Position numbers and translations under genes: made by a program
Source of the DNA: SIG653 sp964509125
Lineage (GTDB): Bacteria > Bacillota > Clostridia > Oscillospirales > CAG-382
Direction of reading: 5' to 3'
Length of the DNA: 64,000 nucleotides
Assembly: GCA_964509125.1 (NCBI GenBank)
Contig: CAZDVZ010000001.1
Coordinates: 1-64,000 of the forward strand
Shown: piece by piece, positions 16,696-24,348 of the stretch
How the letters are laid out: each line of letters begins with the position of its first letter
Numbering within the stretch: position 1 is the first letter of the stretch
The notes under the pieces: model-generated
Told to the model about the DNA's origin: nothing
The model's database searches: none
What the model saw: the letters and a program-made list of their open reading frames with translations, nothing else

Positions 16696-17359
16696 GCGTT
16701 CAAACCTTGCAAAATCATTACAAAACAAGAGATTTTCAAGCGAAACTACAAAAAATATGTATTTTCTGGACTTTTGGCAAACGATATTCGACTTTGCCTT
16801 TTTGCCTGAAAATTTTGATGCGCAACACTGCCCCGACACATTAGGGTGATGCAAAAATCAATATCATTAAGTTTGGAAAATAGCCAAGTTCAAAAAATGA
16901 GCTTGGCTTTTTTTAAAAAAAGTTTATTAATGTCAACATGGAATGGGACATTTATGGTAAAAAAAGATAAAATTACTAAAAAGAGAAGAAGCAAAAATAA
17001 AACAGTTCCCAATATATGGGGCAAAAACACTTCTTTTTTAGGTTAATACAGAAAAAATCGTAAATTTATATTTTTCCCTTTTTCTCTTTTCGCTTCGAGA
17101 GAATGTTACTACTTGTCGTACTTGGGTGTACAGTAGAGATATATTGCCCGTTCCGAAGATATTTTTTATCCTCTAATAAACAAGACTGTAAGGAAAGTAT
17201 TATAGTGTTTTTTAAAATTAGTTCCCTGTGCATAAATCACAAGCGGTTACAATTACTCTATTATATCATCTGCCAAAAAGTAGATCTCCATAATAAATTC
17301 ATCGGCAAGGAACTTTGAACAGCTCCATTCCAACTTAAATATTGCAACGAAGCAATGCA
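16696..17359. other. Gene-poor intergenic stretch with extra hairpins
   Basis: No convincing protein gene. It holds a weak hairpin with T-run at 16776-16803 and a good second terminator at 16882-16914. A small basic open frame also occurs (ATG at 16930 or 16954 to 17046), predicted as a 30-38-residue Lys/Arg-rich peptide without a clear ribosome site. I could not match this frame to anything. The rest is AT-rich and featureless to me. Confidence 0.5.
16882..16914 (+). terminator. Second terminator-like hairpin, possible end of a small RNA
   Basis: AGCCAAGTTC (16882-16891) pairs with GAGCTTGGCT (16899-16908), a 10-bp stem including a G-T pair, followed by seven T. It lies about 220 bp after the yajC terminator with no gene between them. 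Confidence 0.65.
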
Positions 17360-17416
17360 AAAAGCCGCCCGTTTGGCAGTTAGATCAAAAAATCCAACTT
17401 CCAAAGGACGGCTTTT
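17360..17416 (-). terminator. Intrinsic terminator of the two-domain discoidin-like gene
   Basis: AAAAGCCGCCCGTTTGG (17360-17376) is nearly complementary to CCAAAGGACGGCTTTT (17401-17416). On the minus strand the stem ends in CTTTTTGC, giving a short U-run, 60 bp beyond the stop at 17477. Confidence 0.8.
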
Positions 17417-17476
17417 ATATCCCATTAAGGACAATTTAAATCATTTAATTGTTGTCGCAGATCTACTGCAATTTAA

Positions 17477-18850
17477 TTATGCTCTTCTTCTCTTGGAAAC
17501 AACAACTGCACCTGCAAGAGAGATAACTGTAAGGATAGCAACAACTGCTACGCCTGCATCGCCGGGAGAATCAGAATTATCGGGGTTAACAGATGCTTCT
17601 CCACCGTTACCGATAACTTTGAGTTCGCTTATTACCAAAACGTAATCATCGCTTACAACTGTAACTTTAACAGCTTTAGCAGAAATCGCTTCGTTAAATG
17701 TAACAACTTTGTTGTATACGTTTCCACCAAGATCAACTTCTGTGATGGTATATTTGTCAGCAGAGATTGTTTTAAAACCGCTGCCTGTGTTAACTTCTAC
17801 TGTAACTGTACCAAACTTACGGTTGCCGTTAACGTATGTACCAATTTCAAGTCTGGTAATGTCTGTATATTTTTTACCAAGGTTTACGTTAACAACATTA
17901 GCTTTGCCCGTACCCATGAAAGCAACCGCTTGGCCTGCGCTCTCGGCTGTAACCGCACCGTCTGTAAGGCAAGTGCCGTTATCTTCTTTACCGGCAAGGA
18001 AAGCGCCTTCTACTGTGTAGGATTTGCCTGCTGCATAGTTAACTTCAACGGGAGCTGCAGGTTCATCGGATGTAGTATCGTCTGCTGCATCGGATGTTGT
18101 GTCATCTGCTGCGTCGGATGTTGTATCGTCTGATGCGTCGGATGTTGTATCGTCTGCTGCATCGGATGTTGTGTCGTCTGCTGCATCGGATGTTGTGTCA
18201 TCTGCTGCATCGGATGTTGTGTCGTCTGCTGCATCGGATGTTGTATCGTCTGCTGCATCGGATGTTGTGTCATCTGCTGCATCGGATGTTGTGTCATCTG
18301 CTGCGTCGCCACCATAAACTTGAACCTCGGAGAGACCGAAGCAATACAAATCTTGAGTTACGCTGATCTTAACAAACTTTGCTGAAACATTTGATGCGAG
18401 AGCATAAGAGTAGTTGTGAGCAACTTCGCTGCCTTCAACCAATGTATCTGTTACAACGTAATCTGTAACTGCAACGAAATCTACGCCGTTTGCGGAAACT
18501 TCGATTACAACATTACCGTATGCACGGTTGCTTACAACGATAACACCACCAACAACGATTTCGTTGATGTCAGTATAAACAGCGCCGAGGTCAACAACGA
18601 TTGTATTTGTATAGCCTGTTCCTACAAATACAGCTGTTTGACCTGCTGTTTCCACAACTGCCATAGTACCGTCTGTAAGCATTACACCATTATCGGCTTT
18701 ACCGCCAAGGAAACTACCTGTTACGGTGTAAGATTTACCTTGAGCATAGTTTACTTTGGCCGCAGAAGCTGTGTATGAGATGCAAGTTGTAACGAGCATC
18801 ATAACAACGAGTGCTAAAGCAGCAAATCTTTTGAGTGTGCTTTTTTTCAT
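17477..18850 (-). CDS. Surface protein: two discoidin-like domains joined by a ten-copy DDTTSDAA repeat, C-terminal sorting-like anchor
   Basis: A 457-residue secreted protein. The signal peptide (KRFAALALVVMMLVTTCISY) is followed by two homologous beta-sandwich domains, about residues 30-180 and 270-415. Both have 'VNYA.GKSYTV.G.FL.GK.DNG', 'VFVGTGYTNTIVVDLGAVYTDI' or 'AFMGTGKANVVNVNLGKKYTDI', and end 'LSEVQVYGG' or 'ISELKVIGN'. They are related to the domain in 8303-9226. Between them lie ten exact-phase copies of DDTTSDAA (one Ser variant), a flexible acidic linker. The C-terminus (SPGDAG, hydrophobic stretch, KRRRA) has the layout of a cell-wall sorting signal but no LPxTG; a sortase is encoded at 30.6 kb. 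The ATG 18850 starts the signal peptide and has AAAGGG upstream. Confidence 0.85.
   Translation of the reverse strand: MKKSTLKRFAALALVVMMLVTTCISYTASAAKVNYAQGKSYTVTGSFLGGKADNGVMLTDGTMAVVETAGQTAVFVGTGYTNTIVVDLGAVYTDINEIVVGGVIVVSNRAYGNVVIEVSANGVDFVAVTDYVVTDTLVEGSEVAHNYSYALASNVSAKFVKISVTQDLYCFGLSEVQVYGGDAADDTTSDAADDTTSDAADDTTSDAADDTTSDAADDTTSDAADDTTSDAADDTTSDASDDTTSDAADDTTSDAADDTTSDEPAAPVEVNYAAGKSYTVEGAFLAGKEDNGTCLTDGAVTAESAGQAVAFMGTGKANVVNVNLGKKYTDITRLEIGTYVNGNRKFGTVTVEVNTGSGFKTISADKYTITEVDLGGNVYNKVVTFNEAISAKAVKVTVVSDDYVLVISELKVIGNGGEASVNPDNSDSPGDAGVAVVAILTVISLAGAVVVSKRRRA
18065..18307 (-). repeat. In-frame 24-bp minisatellite, ten units
   Basis: 243 bases encode ten tandem DDTTSDAA units plus a closing Asp. 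Units differ only at scattered synonymous sites and one Ala-to-Ser change. Near identity at DNA level suggests recent expansion and easy copy-number change by slippage without frameshift. Confidence 0.95.
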
Positions 18851-19010
18851 GAATTTAGCCCTTTCTTTATTTGTGTTTTTCTGCAGAAACGAACCCATAT
18901 TTCACGCCGTGGCTCTACCGCTTTTGATAAGCAGTCATAAAACAGCTTACGTCGCGGAATAAGCCGAGACGATGCGCCGAGCCCTTGCAAATATACTTTT
19001 CAAATCTGCA
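18851..19010 (-). promoter_or_regulatory. Long, possibly structured 5' leader of the discoidin-like gene
   Basis: From the promoter at 19016-19044 the transcript would have about 160 untranslated bases. They include a GC-rich block (about 18905-18985) able to form local pairs such as GTAAGC/GCTTAT and GGCTC/GAGCC. I could not match it to a known riboswitch class. Confidence 0.35.
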
Positions 19011-19015
19011 TTGTC

Positions 19016-19044
19016 ATTTTAGCACAAAGAATTATTTTTGTCAA
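19016..19044 (-). promoter_or_regulatory. Consensus promoter of the two-domain discoidin-like gene
   Basis: Minus strand TTGACA (19044-19039), 17 bases, TAAAAT (19021-19016). Confidence 0.75.
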
Positions 19045-19143
19045 TAGGATTTTCCGTCTTTTTAGCTGTTTTTAATAACAGAATTTCATTTTTTTTAAAG
19101 AATATTCACAATCGCATTTTGAAAACCACAATATATATGATAA

Positions 19144-19167
19144 GAGCCGCGCAAAAATGCGCGGCTC
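19144..19167 (-). terminator. Intrinsic terminator of pgk-tpiA
   Basis: Perfect 10-bp stem GAGCCGCGCA with its complement and a four-A loop, 28 bp past the tpiA stop codon. Confidence 0.8.
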
Positions 19168-19194
19168 CACAAAATATCAACGGGATATTTATTT

Positions 19195-19971
19195 TTATTG
19201 AGCAGCAGCCTCAATGATTTTAACAAAGTCGGGAGCTTTAAGGGATGCACCGCCGATAAGTCCGCCGTCAACATTCTTTTTAGAAAGAAGCTCTGCCGCA
19301 TTACCTGCGTTCATCGAGCCGCCATATTGTATAGTTGTTGCTTCTGCAACAGCTTCGCCGTAAAGTTTTGCAAGAACGCCTCTAATAATTGCGCAAACCT
19401 CTTCTGCTTGGTCAGCAGTTGCGGTTTTACCTGTACCGATTGCCCAAACAGGCTCGTATGCGATGATGATATTTTTCATATCTTCAGCAGAAACGCCTAA
19501 AAGGTCAACCTTTGTTTGCATGGAAACGATCTCTTCTGTGATTCCTTGCTCTCTCTGCTCAAGAACTTCGCCTACACAAAGGATAACTTTAAGTCCGTTT
19601 GCCAAAGCCGCTTTAACTCTTGCGTTTACCGTGTTGTCGGTTTCACCGAAATATTGTCTTCTTTCGCTGTGACCGATAATTACATATTCAACGCCCGCTT
19701 CTTTAAGCATTTCGCCGGAAATTTCTCCTGTGAATGCACCTTTTTCTGCCCAATGTACGTTTTGTGCAGAAATTTTAATTGGGCTTCCTTCTGCGGCCGC
19801 TTTAGCAGCAGCGATATCTGTAAAAGGAACGCCTGCAATAATTTCACAATAGGACGTATCTTTTCCTGCGAGTTCTGCTTTGATTGCGTTGATAAGTGCG
19901 GTTGCGCCGGCCGCCGTGTTGTTCATTTTCCAGTTACCTGCGATAACTGCTCTTCTTGTTGCTTTATTCAT
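19195..19971 (-). CDS. tpiA: Triosephosphate isomerase
   Basis: Interconverts dihydroxyacetone phosphate and glyceraldehyde 3-phosphate. The 258-residue product has the active-site Lys in AGNWKMN, the catalytic His in IIGHSERRQYFGE, the catalytic Glu in AYEPVWAIGTGKTATADQ (with loop 6), and the phosphate-binding QYGGSM and GGLIGGASLK. All residues are intact. The start is taken at the ATG 19971 (MNKATRRAVIAGNWKMN). A TTG 15 bases upstream is closer to the GGAAAGGA site but would add an unusual extension. It lies 27 bp after pgk, in the order pgk-tpiA, and is closed by a terminator at 19144. Confidence 0.97.
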   Translation of the reverse strand: MNKATRRAVIAGNWKMNNTAAGATALINAIKAELAGKDTSYCEIIAGVPFTDIAAAKAAAEGSPIKISAQNVHWAEKGAFTGEISGEMLKEAGVEYVIIGHSERRQYFGETDNTVNARVKAALANGLKVILCVGEVLEQREQGITEEIVSMQTKVDLLGVSAEDMKNIIIAYEPVWAIGTGKTATADQAEEVCAIIRGVLAKLYGEAVAEATTIQYGGSMNAGNAAELLSKKNVDGGLIGGASLKAPDFVKIIEAAAQ

Positions 19972-19998
19972 AATGTTACTATGCAAGTCCTTTCCAAA

Positions 19999-21207
19999 TT
20001 ATTTGTCTGTCATTGCTTCAATACCGGGAAGAACCTTGCCTTCCAAATATTCGAGAGAAGCGCCGCCGCCTGTAGAGATATGGGACATTTTGTCACCAAA
20101 GCCAAGAATATTTACAGCTGCCGCACTGTCGCCGCCGCCGATTATTGTTGTTGCGTCCGTCTCTGCAAGAGCTTTAGCAACAGCAATTGTGCCCTCGGCA
20201 AGAATGGGGTTTTCAAACACACCCATAGGACCGTTCCATACAACAGTTTTTGCATTTTTTACTTCGTTTGCAAAGATCTCGCGAGTTTTAGGACCAATGT
20301 CGAGTCCCATCATATCAGCGGGAATCGCATCGGCAGAAACAACTTTTGTTTCGATTTCTGCTGTTATGGGTGTAGGAAATGCGCTTGCAACTACGCAATC
20401 AACAGGAAGGAGGATCTTAACGCCTTTTTCTTTTGCGATCTTAAGCATATTTGCACAATAATCGATCTTCTCGTTATCAACGAGCGATGTTCCGATTTCC
20501 ATCCCCTGTGCTTTAAGGAATGTATATGCCATACCGCCGCCTATAATAAGGGTGTCTGCTTTATTTAAAAGATTTTCAATAACGGCAAGCTTGTCTGCAA
20601 CTTTTGCGCCGCCAAGAATGGTTACGAAAGGTCTTACAGGATTATTTACAGCGTTGCCGAGATATTTGATCTCTTTTGCCATAAGATATCCGTTAGCGGA
20701 TTCTTCAACATAAGATGCAACACCAACTGTAGAACAGTGAGCTCTGTGAGCCGCACCGAAAGCATCATTTACAAAAAGATCTGCAAGAGATGCCAATTCT
20801 TTGGAGAATGCTTCACCGTTTTTGGTTTCTTCTGCACGGTAACGTGTATTTTGGAGAAGAACAACATCTCCGTCTTTCATTGCTGCAACCGCTTTTTTTG
20901 CATTTTCGCCAACAACTTCGTCATCGGCTGCAAAAACAACATTAACGCCCAATTTTTCAGAAAGTCTTACAGCTACGGGAGCAAGTGAATATTTGGGATC
21001 GGCAACGCCCTTAGGCTTACCAAGGTGAGAACAAAGGATAACCTTTGCATTGTTGTCAAGAAGATATTTAATCGTGGGAAGTGCTGCAACTATACGGTTT
21101 TCGTCTGTAATTCTGTCTCCATCAAGGGGTACGTTAAAATCACATCTGACAAGAACTCTTTTGCCTGCTACATTGATATCTTCAACGCTCTTTTTGTTCA
21201 TGTTCAT
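19999..21207 (-). CDS. pgk: Phosphoglycerate kinase
   Basis: ATP-forming glycolytic enzyme in the cytoplasm. The 402-residue product has the substrate-binding VLVRCDFNVPLDGDRITDEN, SHLGKPKG, the basic NTRYRAEE region, the hinge PFVTILGGAKVADKL and the C-terminal nucleotide loop TIIGGGDSAAAV, all as in active enzymes. A textbook AGGAGG precedes the ATG at 21207 by nine bases. Directly upstream of it lies a small GCGA-tetraloop hairpin (21246-21257), within the 67-bp gap to the solute-binding protein gene. That hairpin may end the upstream transcript. Confidence 0.98.
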   Translation of the reverse strand: MNMNKKSVEDINVAGKRVLVRCDFNVPLDGDRITDENRIVAALPTIKYLLDNNAKVILCSHLGKPKGVADPKYSLAPVAVRLSEKLGVNVVFAADDEVVGENAKKAVAAMKDGDVVLLQNTRYRAEETKNGEAFSKELASLADLFVNDAFGAAHRAHCSTVGVASYVEESANGYLMAKEIKYLGNAVNNPVRPFVTILGGAKVADKLAVIENLLNKADTLIIGGGMAYTFLKAQGMEIGTSLVDNEKIDYCANMLKIAKEKGVKILLPVDCVVASAFPTPITAEIETKVVSADAIPADMMGLDIGPKTREIFANEVKNAKTVVWNGPMGVFENPILAEGTIAVAKALAETDATTIIGGGDSAAAVNILGFGDKMSHISTGGGASLEYLEGKVLPGIEAMTDK

Positions 21208-21274
21208 GGGAAAGATCCTCCTAAAAAAATTTCAATTTATCCAAACGCCTCGCGGCGCAGATTTAAAATATAAT

Positions 21275-22672
21275 TTATCCGAAAACTGAGTCGGAATACA
21301 TTTGAAATTGATACCTTGTACTGTGATAAAAGCTAAACGGTTTTATACCCGTCTCAATTACGGTAACAATATGCTCCGTTGTAACTGCAGCCACTTCTTT
21401 TTCTGCGTACGCATAAATTATGGCTATATCCAAATAATTTTGATCTTTAACTTTTTCCATGCGTAATGCCGTTTCGTTGTTTTGCCAATAAAAATAAAGC
21501 TCATTTTTGTATATAGCATCGGTCACTGTTTCATCGGTTGCCGCCATAAAAGCATTTAATACACGGCCGACAAATTCAGTATCTGTAATCGTAGGTAAAA
21601 CCGATACCGCCATCGCCTCTCCGTCTATATAGGACAAATGCTCTCCATCGGAACCATACTTCGGCATGGGTACAACACCCCAATCCATACCACTGTCACA
21701 TATGGTATAAACTGCGTCTCGTCTGCAAAGCAAAACCGAACTTTCGCCTTTGATAAAGGCATCCAAAGCGTTCAAACCGCTTTTATCGCCGTAAAACTCC
21801 GCCCCGATCACTTTTTTTATGAGGGAAATTATTTCCGACGCATTTTCCACGGAGGGCAACTCCAGCGGGCTGCTTGAACATTCACCAAAAAACCTTTTTC
21901 CCGCAGATGCCCAAACGGTGTTTACAAAATCGCTTTCGGTCGCCGTTGTTACAAATCCACTTTTGGCATATTTTGATGATTTTTCGGAATAATCCAGAAA
22001 GTCATCCCACGTCCAACCGCCATCTTTATACAAATCATACGGATCAATACCCGTTTTTTCCGCTATGCTTTTGTTATAAAAAACACACCAACCGGAATAC
22101 TCGGTTTGAGTCAATGCTCCAAAAAGCATAAACAGCTTTCCGTTTATTTGAGAAGCCTCCAACAACGAACTATCTACATATTCCGCGGAATAGTCCACAT
22201 AGGGGAGAGATGTCATGTTCATCAACAAACCGTTTGCCATGAGTTGAGATAAAACATTTGCGGGAGCAACTACAAGATCCGCATAATGGGTTCCTTGCTC
22301 CTTCGAAAGCGTGGCTTTTTCTATAATTTCGGAAGGAGTTTCCACCTCTACACGGATATTTATATTAAATTTGTTTTCAATGGCATCATTCCTTTCAAAC
22401 ACCGCTTTACTTACAAAGCTTTCACCGCCATCAAAACTCCAATACTTGGAATCTGTAGTAACGACCACAAACTCCCGTCCTCCATAGTCCTTCCCTTCTA
22501 ACGCATCAAGCGTAGACGAAGAAAAATCACCGGATATATTCAAATCACCATCCACCCCATTTAGTGAAGGACGCGATATGGATGTATCTTCCGAATATTC
22601 ATCTTCAAACCCGCAAGCGGACAAAAGAAACGAAAGAATAAAAAATAATACTAAAAACCTTTTTTTCATCAT
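21275..22672 (-). CDS. Extracellular solute-binding lipoprotein (family 1, sugar-type)
   Basis: A 465-residue lipoprotein with signal peptide and lipobox LLSACG. The mature part shows the family-1 solute-binding layout: 'EFVVVTTDSKYW', 'ERNDAIENKFNINIRVE' (first lobe), 'YADLVVAPANVLSQL', 'WTWDDFLDYSEK', and 'SYIDGEAMAVSVLP' near the end. These proteins deliver sugars or peptides to ABC permeases, but no permease is adjacent. It starts only 4 bp after the RNase II/R-like gene, with no ribosome site of its own, so its translation is probably coupled. An orphan binding protein could also act as a sensor or partner of distant transporters. Confidence 0.83.
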   Translation of the reverse strand: MMKKRFLVLFFILSFLLSACGFEDEYSEDTSISRPSLNGVDGDLNISGDFSSSTLDALEGKDYGGREFVVVTTDSKYWSFDGGESFVSKAVFERNDAIENKFNINIRVEVETPSEIIEKATLSKEQGTHYADLVVAPANVLSQLMANGLLMNMTSLPYVDYSAEYVDSSLLEASQINGKLFMLFGALTQTEYSGWCVFYNKSIAEKTGIDPYDLYKDGGWTWDDFLDYSEKSSKYAKSGFVTTATESDFVNTVWASAGKRFFGECSSSPLELPSVENASEIISLIKKVIGAEFYGDKSGLNALDAFIKGESSVLLCRRDAVYTICDSGMDWGVVPMPKYGSDGEHLSYIDGEAMAVSVLPTITDTEFVGRVLNAFMAATDETVTDAIYKNELYFYWQNNETALRMEKVKDQNYLDIAIIYAYAEKEVAAVTTEHIVTVIETGIKPFSFYHSTRYQFQMYSDSVFG

Positions 22673-22676
22673 TTAA

Positions 22677-24149
22677 TCACACATCATTGGAAGAAGCACA
22701 CACAACAGAAAACCGCGCCATTTCCTTTTCAACATCAACGCTGTCCACTTTTAGAACCAAATGTTGACCAATAACATGATCTCCGCCGTCTATATATCCT
22801 TTGCAACTGTTATCCAAGCACACCTCAACATCGGTGCCGTCAACTCCCCAAACAGTTCCCTCAAAGGTTTTTCCTATGTTGCAATTCAAATATTCAAGGG
22901 CGTAGAGATGAGACATACGTTTTTCCGCCTCTTTTGCTCTTGACTCCATTCGGTTTACAGAATCCACCGCTTTCATGGCACAGCGTTCCATGTATCCCCT
23001 ATCAAGCCTATCAAAATTATCTCCGCACGATGCGGCAGCTTTTATCAGCCTTTGAACAGCAAGATCGCTGTAGCGACTAACGGGGTATGCAAACCTTACA
23101 TAATATTCGGCACCGATTCCGCCATGATATTTGGCTTTCAAAGAGCAGGCAGAAGGAGGCAAAAGCTCCTTTATCTTTGCCAAAATAAGCTCCTCGTTTC
23201 TACCGCCGTGAGCTGCATTTATGGCAAAGGAGACTAAATTTTTGTCAGACACTCTCGCGGTATCAATGCAAACCGTATTTAAAAACGTCCTAAGTTCCTT
23301 AATGCCTTCCCCGGACATAGACTCTCTATGACGGTACGGGCAAGGAATGGAATGCGATTTAAAATATTTGGCGACCTCAACGCCTGCGGCGGAAATTACT
23401 TCCCTCACCAACCGTTCCGGATCGGAATATTTTTCAAGGCTTACGCTCACAACATTGCCTCTTATCCCTTTTTTCGAAAATGTGCGAACAGCGGTATCCA
23501 CATCTGCTGCGCCTCTGTTCTGACGCACCATTTTCAAGTTTCCGCCTGCGGCAAACATATCTTCAAGTTGACTTAAAACCGCCTGATATTTATATCTTAA
23601 AAAACCAACGCTGGAAACATCAATATCAAAAAGCAACGACTCAACCTCTTTAGGCTCGCAATTTGCGGTTACTTTAATTACAGATTCAGCGAACTTTACA
23701 GATTTTACCTTTCCTACATCGTTGGTACGAAGGAAAACGCTCACCGTAAAACATTCTTCCCCCTCACGCAATGCACAAAGACCTTCGGCAATAGGCTCAG
23801 GGAGCATAGTATATGTCTTTTCGGGGAAAACCACAGACTTTCCTCTGGTGAAAGCGGCATCATCCAAAGCGGAATCAAGAGAAAATAAAGTTGCCACATC
23901 GGCAGAATGAATGCCTAAAATATAATCCTTCCCCTCTCTCTCCACGGAAAAAGCAGTTTCGAGACTTCCAATGGTAAACGTGGTTTTACCTCTGAGATCA
24001 ACCCTTTTCCCGATAAACGGCCATTTAAATTCCGACTCCACCTCAGCGGTTTCGATAATAGCCTCCTCTGAAAAAACAAAGGGAACATAATCGGAGGAAA
24101 CAATATTTCTCATCTTGGGCAAAAAAACAGATTTTTGATTTGTAATCAT
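22677..24149 (-). CDS. RNase II/R-family (RNB) protein lacking the catalytic aspartates, probable pseudoenzyme
   Basis: The 490-residue product aligns along the RNB domain and ends in an S1-like domain (about 425-485). Recognisable RNB landmarks are VDLRGKTTFTI, YILGIHSADVATLF, KTYTMLPEPIAEGLCALREG and RFAYPVSRYSDLAVQRL. In active RNases TFTI is followed by D-x-x-x-x-x-D-x-D-D (the four metal-binding Asp). Here the segment reads TFTIGSLETAFSVE, about five residues shorter and without any Asp. The first Arg of the usual PIRRY is Ser (PVSRY). N-terminal cold-shock domains of RNase R are absent. It lies directly after secG, the normal secG-rnr order, so it is probably the eroded or repurposed rnr. 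Frame is intact with a good GAGGTG site. It may bind RNA without cutting. Confidence 0.82.
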   Translation of the reverse strand: MITNQKSVFLPKMRNIVSSDYVPFVFSEEAIIETAEVESEFKWPFIGKRVDLRGKTTFTIGSLETAFSVEREGKDYILGIHSADVATLFSLDSALDDAAFTRGKSVVFPEKTYTMLPEPIAEGLCALREGEECFTVSVFLRTNDVGKVKSVKFAESVIKVTANCEPKEVESLLFDIDVSSVGFLRYKYQAVLSQLEDMFAAGGNLKMVRQNRGAADVDTAVRTFSKKGIRGNVVSVSLEKYSDPERLVREVISAAGVEVAKYFKSHSIPCPYRHRESMSGEGIKELRTFLNTVCIDTARVSDKNLVSFAINAAHGGRNEELILAKIKELLPPSACSLKAKYHGGIGAEYYVRFAYPVSRYSDLAVQRLIKAAASCGDNFDRLDRGYMERCAMKAVDSVNRMESRAKEAEKRMSHLYALEYLNCNIGKTFEGTVWGVDGTDVEVCLDNSCKGYIDGGDHVIGQHLVLKVDSVDVEKEMARFSVVCASSNDV

Positions 24150-24184
24150 ATAACACCTCGTATATTTCGGGGTAAAAAAGCAAA

Positions 24185-24224
24185 AAGCCTCCTAACATAA
24201 GCATATTTGCCTGTAAGGAAGCTT
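24185..24224 (-). terminator. Terminator-like hairpin after secG
   Basis: TGTAAGGAAGCTT (24212-24224) pairs with AAGCCTCCTAACA (24185-24197) with two mismatches. The minus strand continues with a short T-run. It separates secG from the RNB-like gene and may act as an attenuator. Confidence 0.55.
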
Positions 24225-24348
24225 ATTGTTCAAATGTAGAATAATGCGTCCTTACACTTTTGCCATAAGGCAATCAGCGGGACATAGTACCAAAATCATT
24301 CATCAACTATACGATAAACTCTTATCTCAATCTATTATAATTTTACTT

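Noticed and set aside
16846..17046. 66-codon basic open frame
   Set aside because: It begins inside the second hairpin region, has no convincing ribosome site and no match I recognise. Mentioned only in the intergenic note.
18065..18307. Tandem repeats considered as a CRISPR array
   Set aside because: The units are contiguous without spacers and encode an in-frame DDTTSDAA linker.
18851..19010. c-di-GMP riboswitch in the surface-protein leader
   Set aside because: The conserved GGGACGCAAAGC and paired GNRA/receptor features were not found. Kept only as an unnamed structured leader.
19516..20568. Plus-strand open frame of 350 codons
   Set aside because: Antisense shadow of pgk and tpiA, Cys/Phe-rich nonsense composition typical of reverse-frame reading.
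24150..24348. tmRNA (ssrA) or smpB near secG and the RNB gene
   Set aside because: No tRNA-like ends, no tag-encoding frame and no SmpB motif in this gap.
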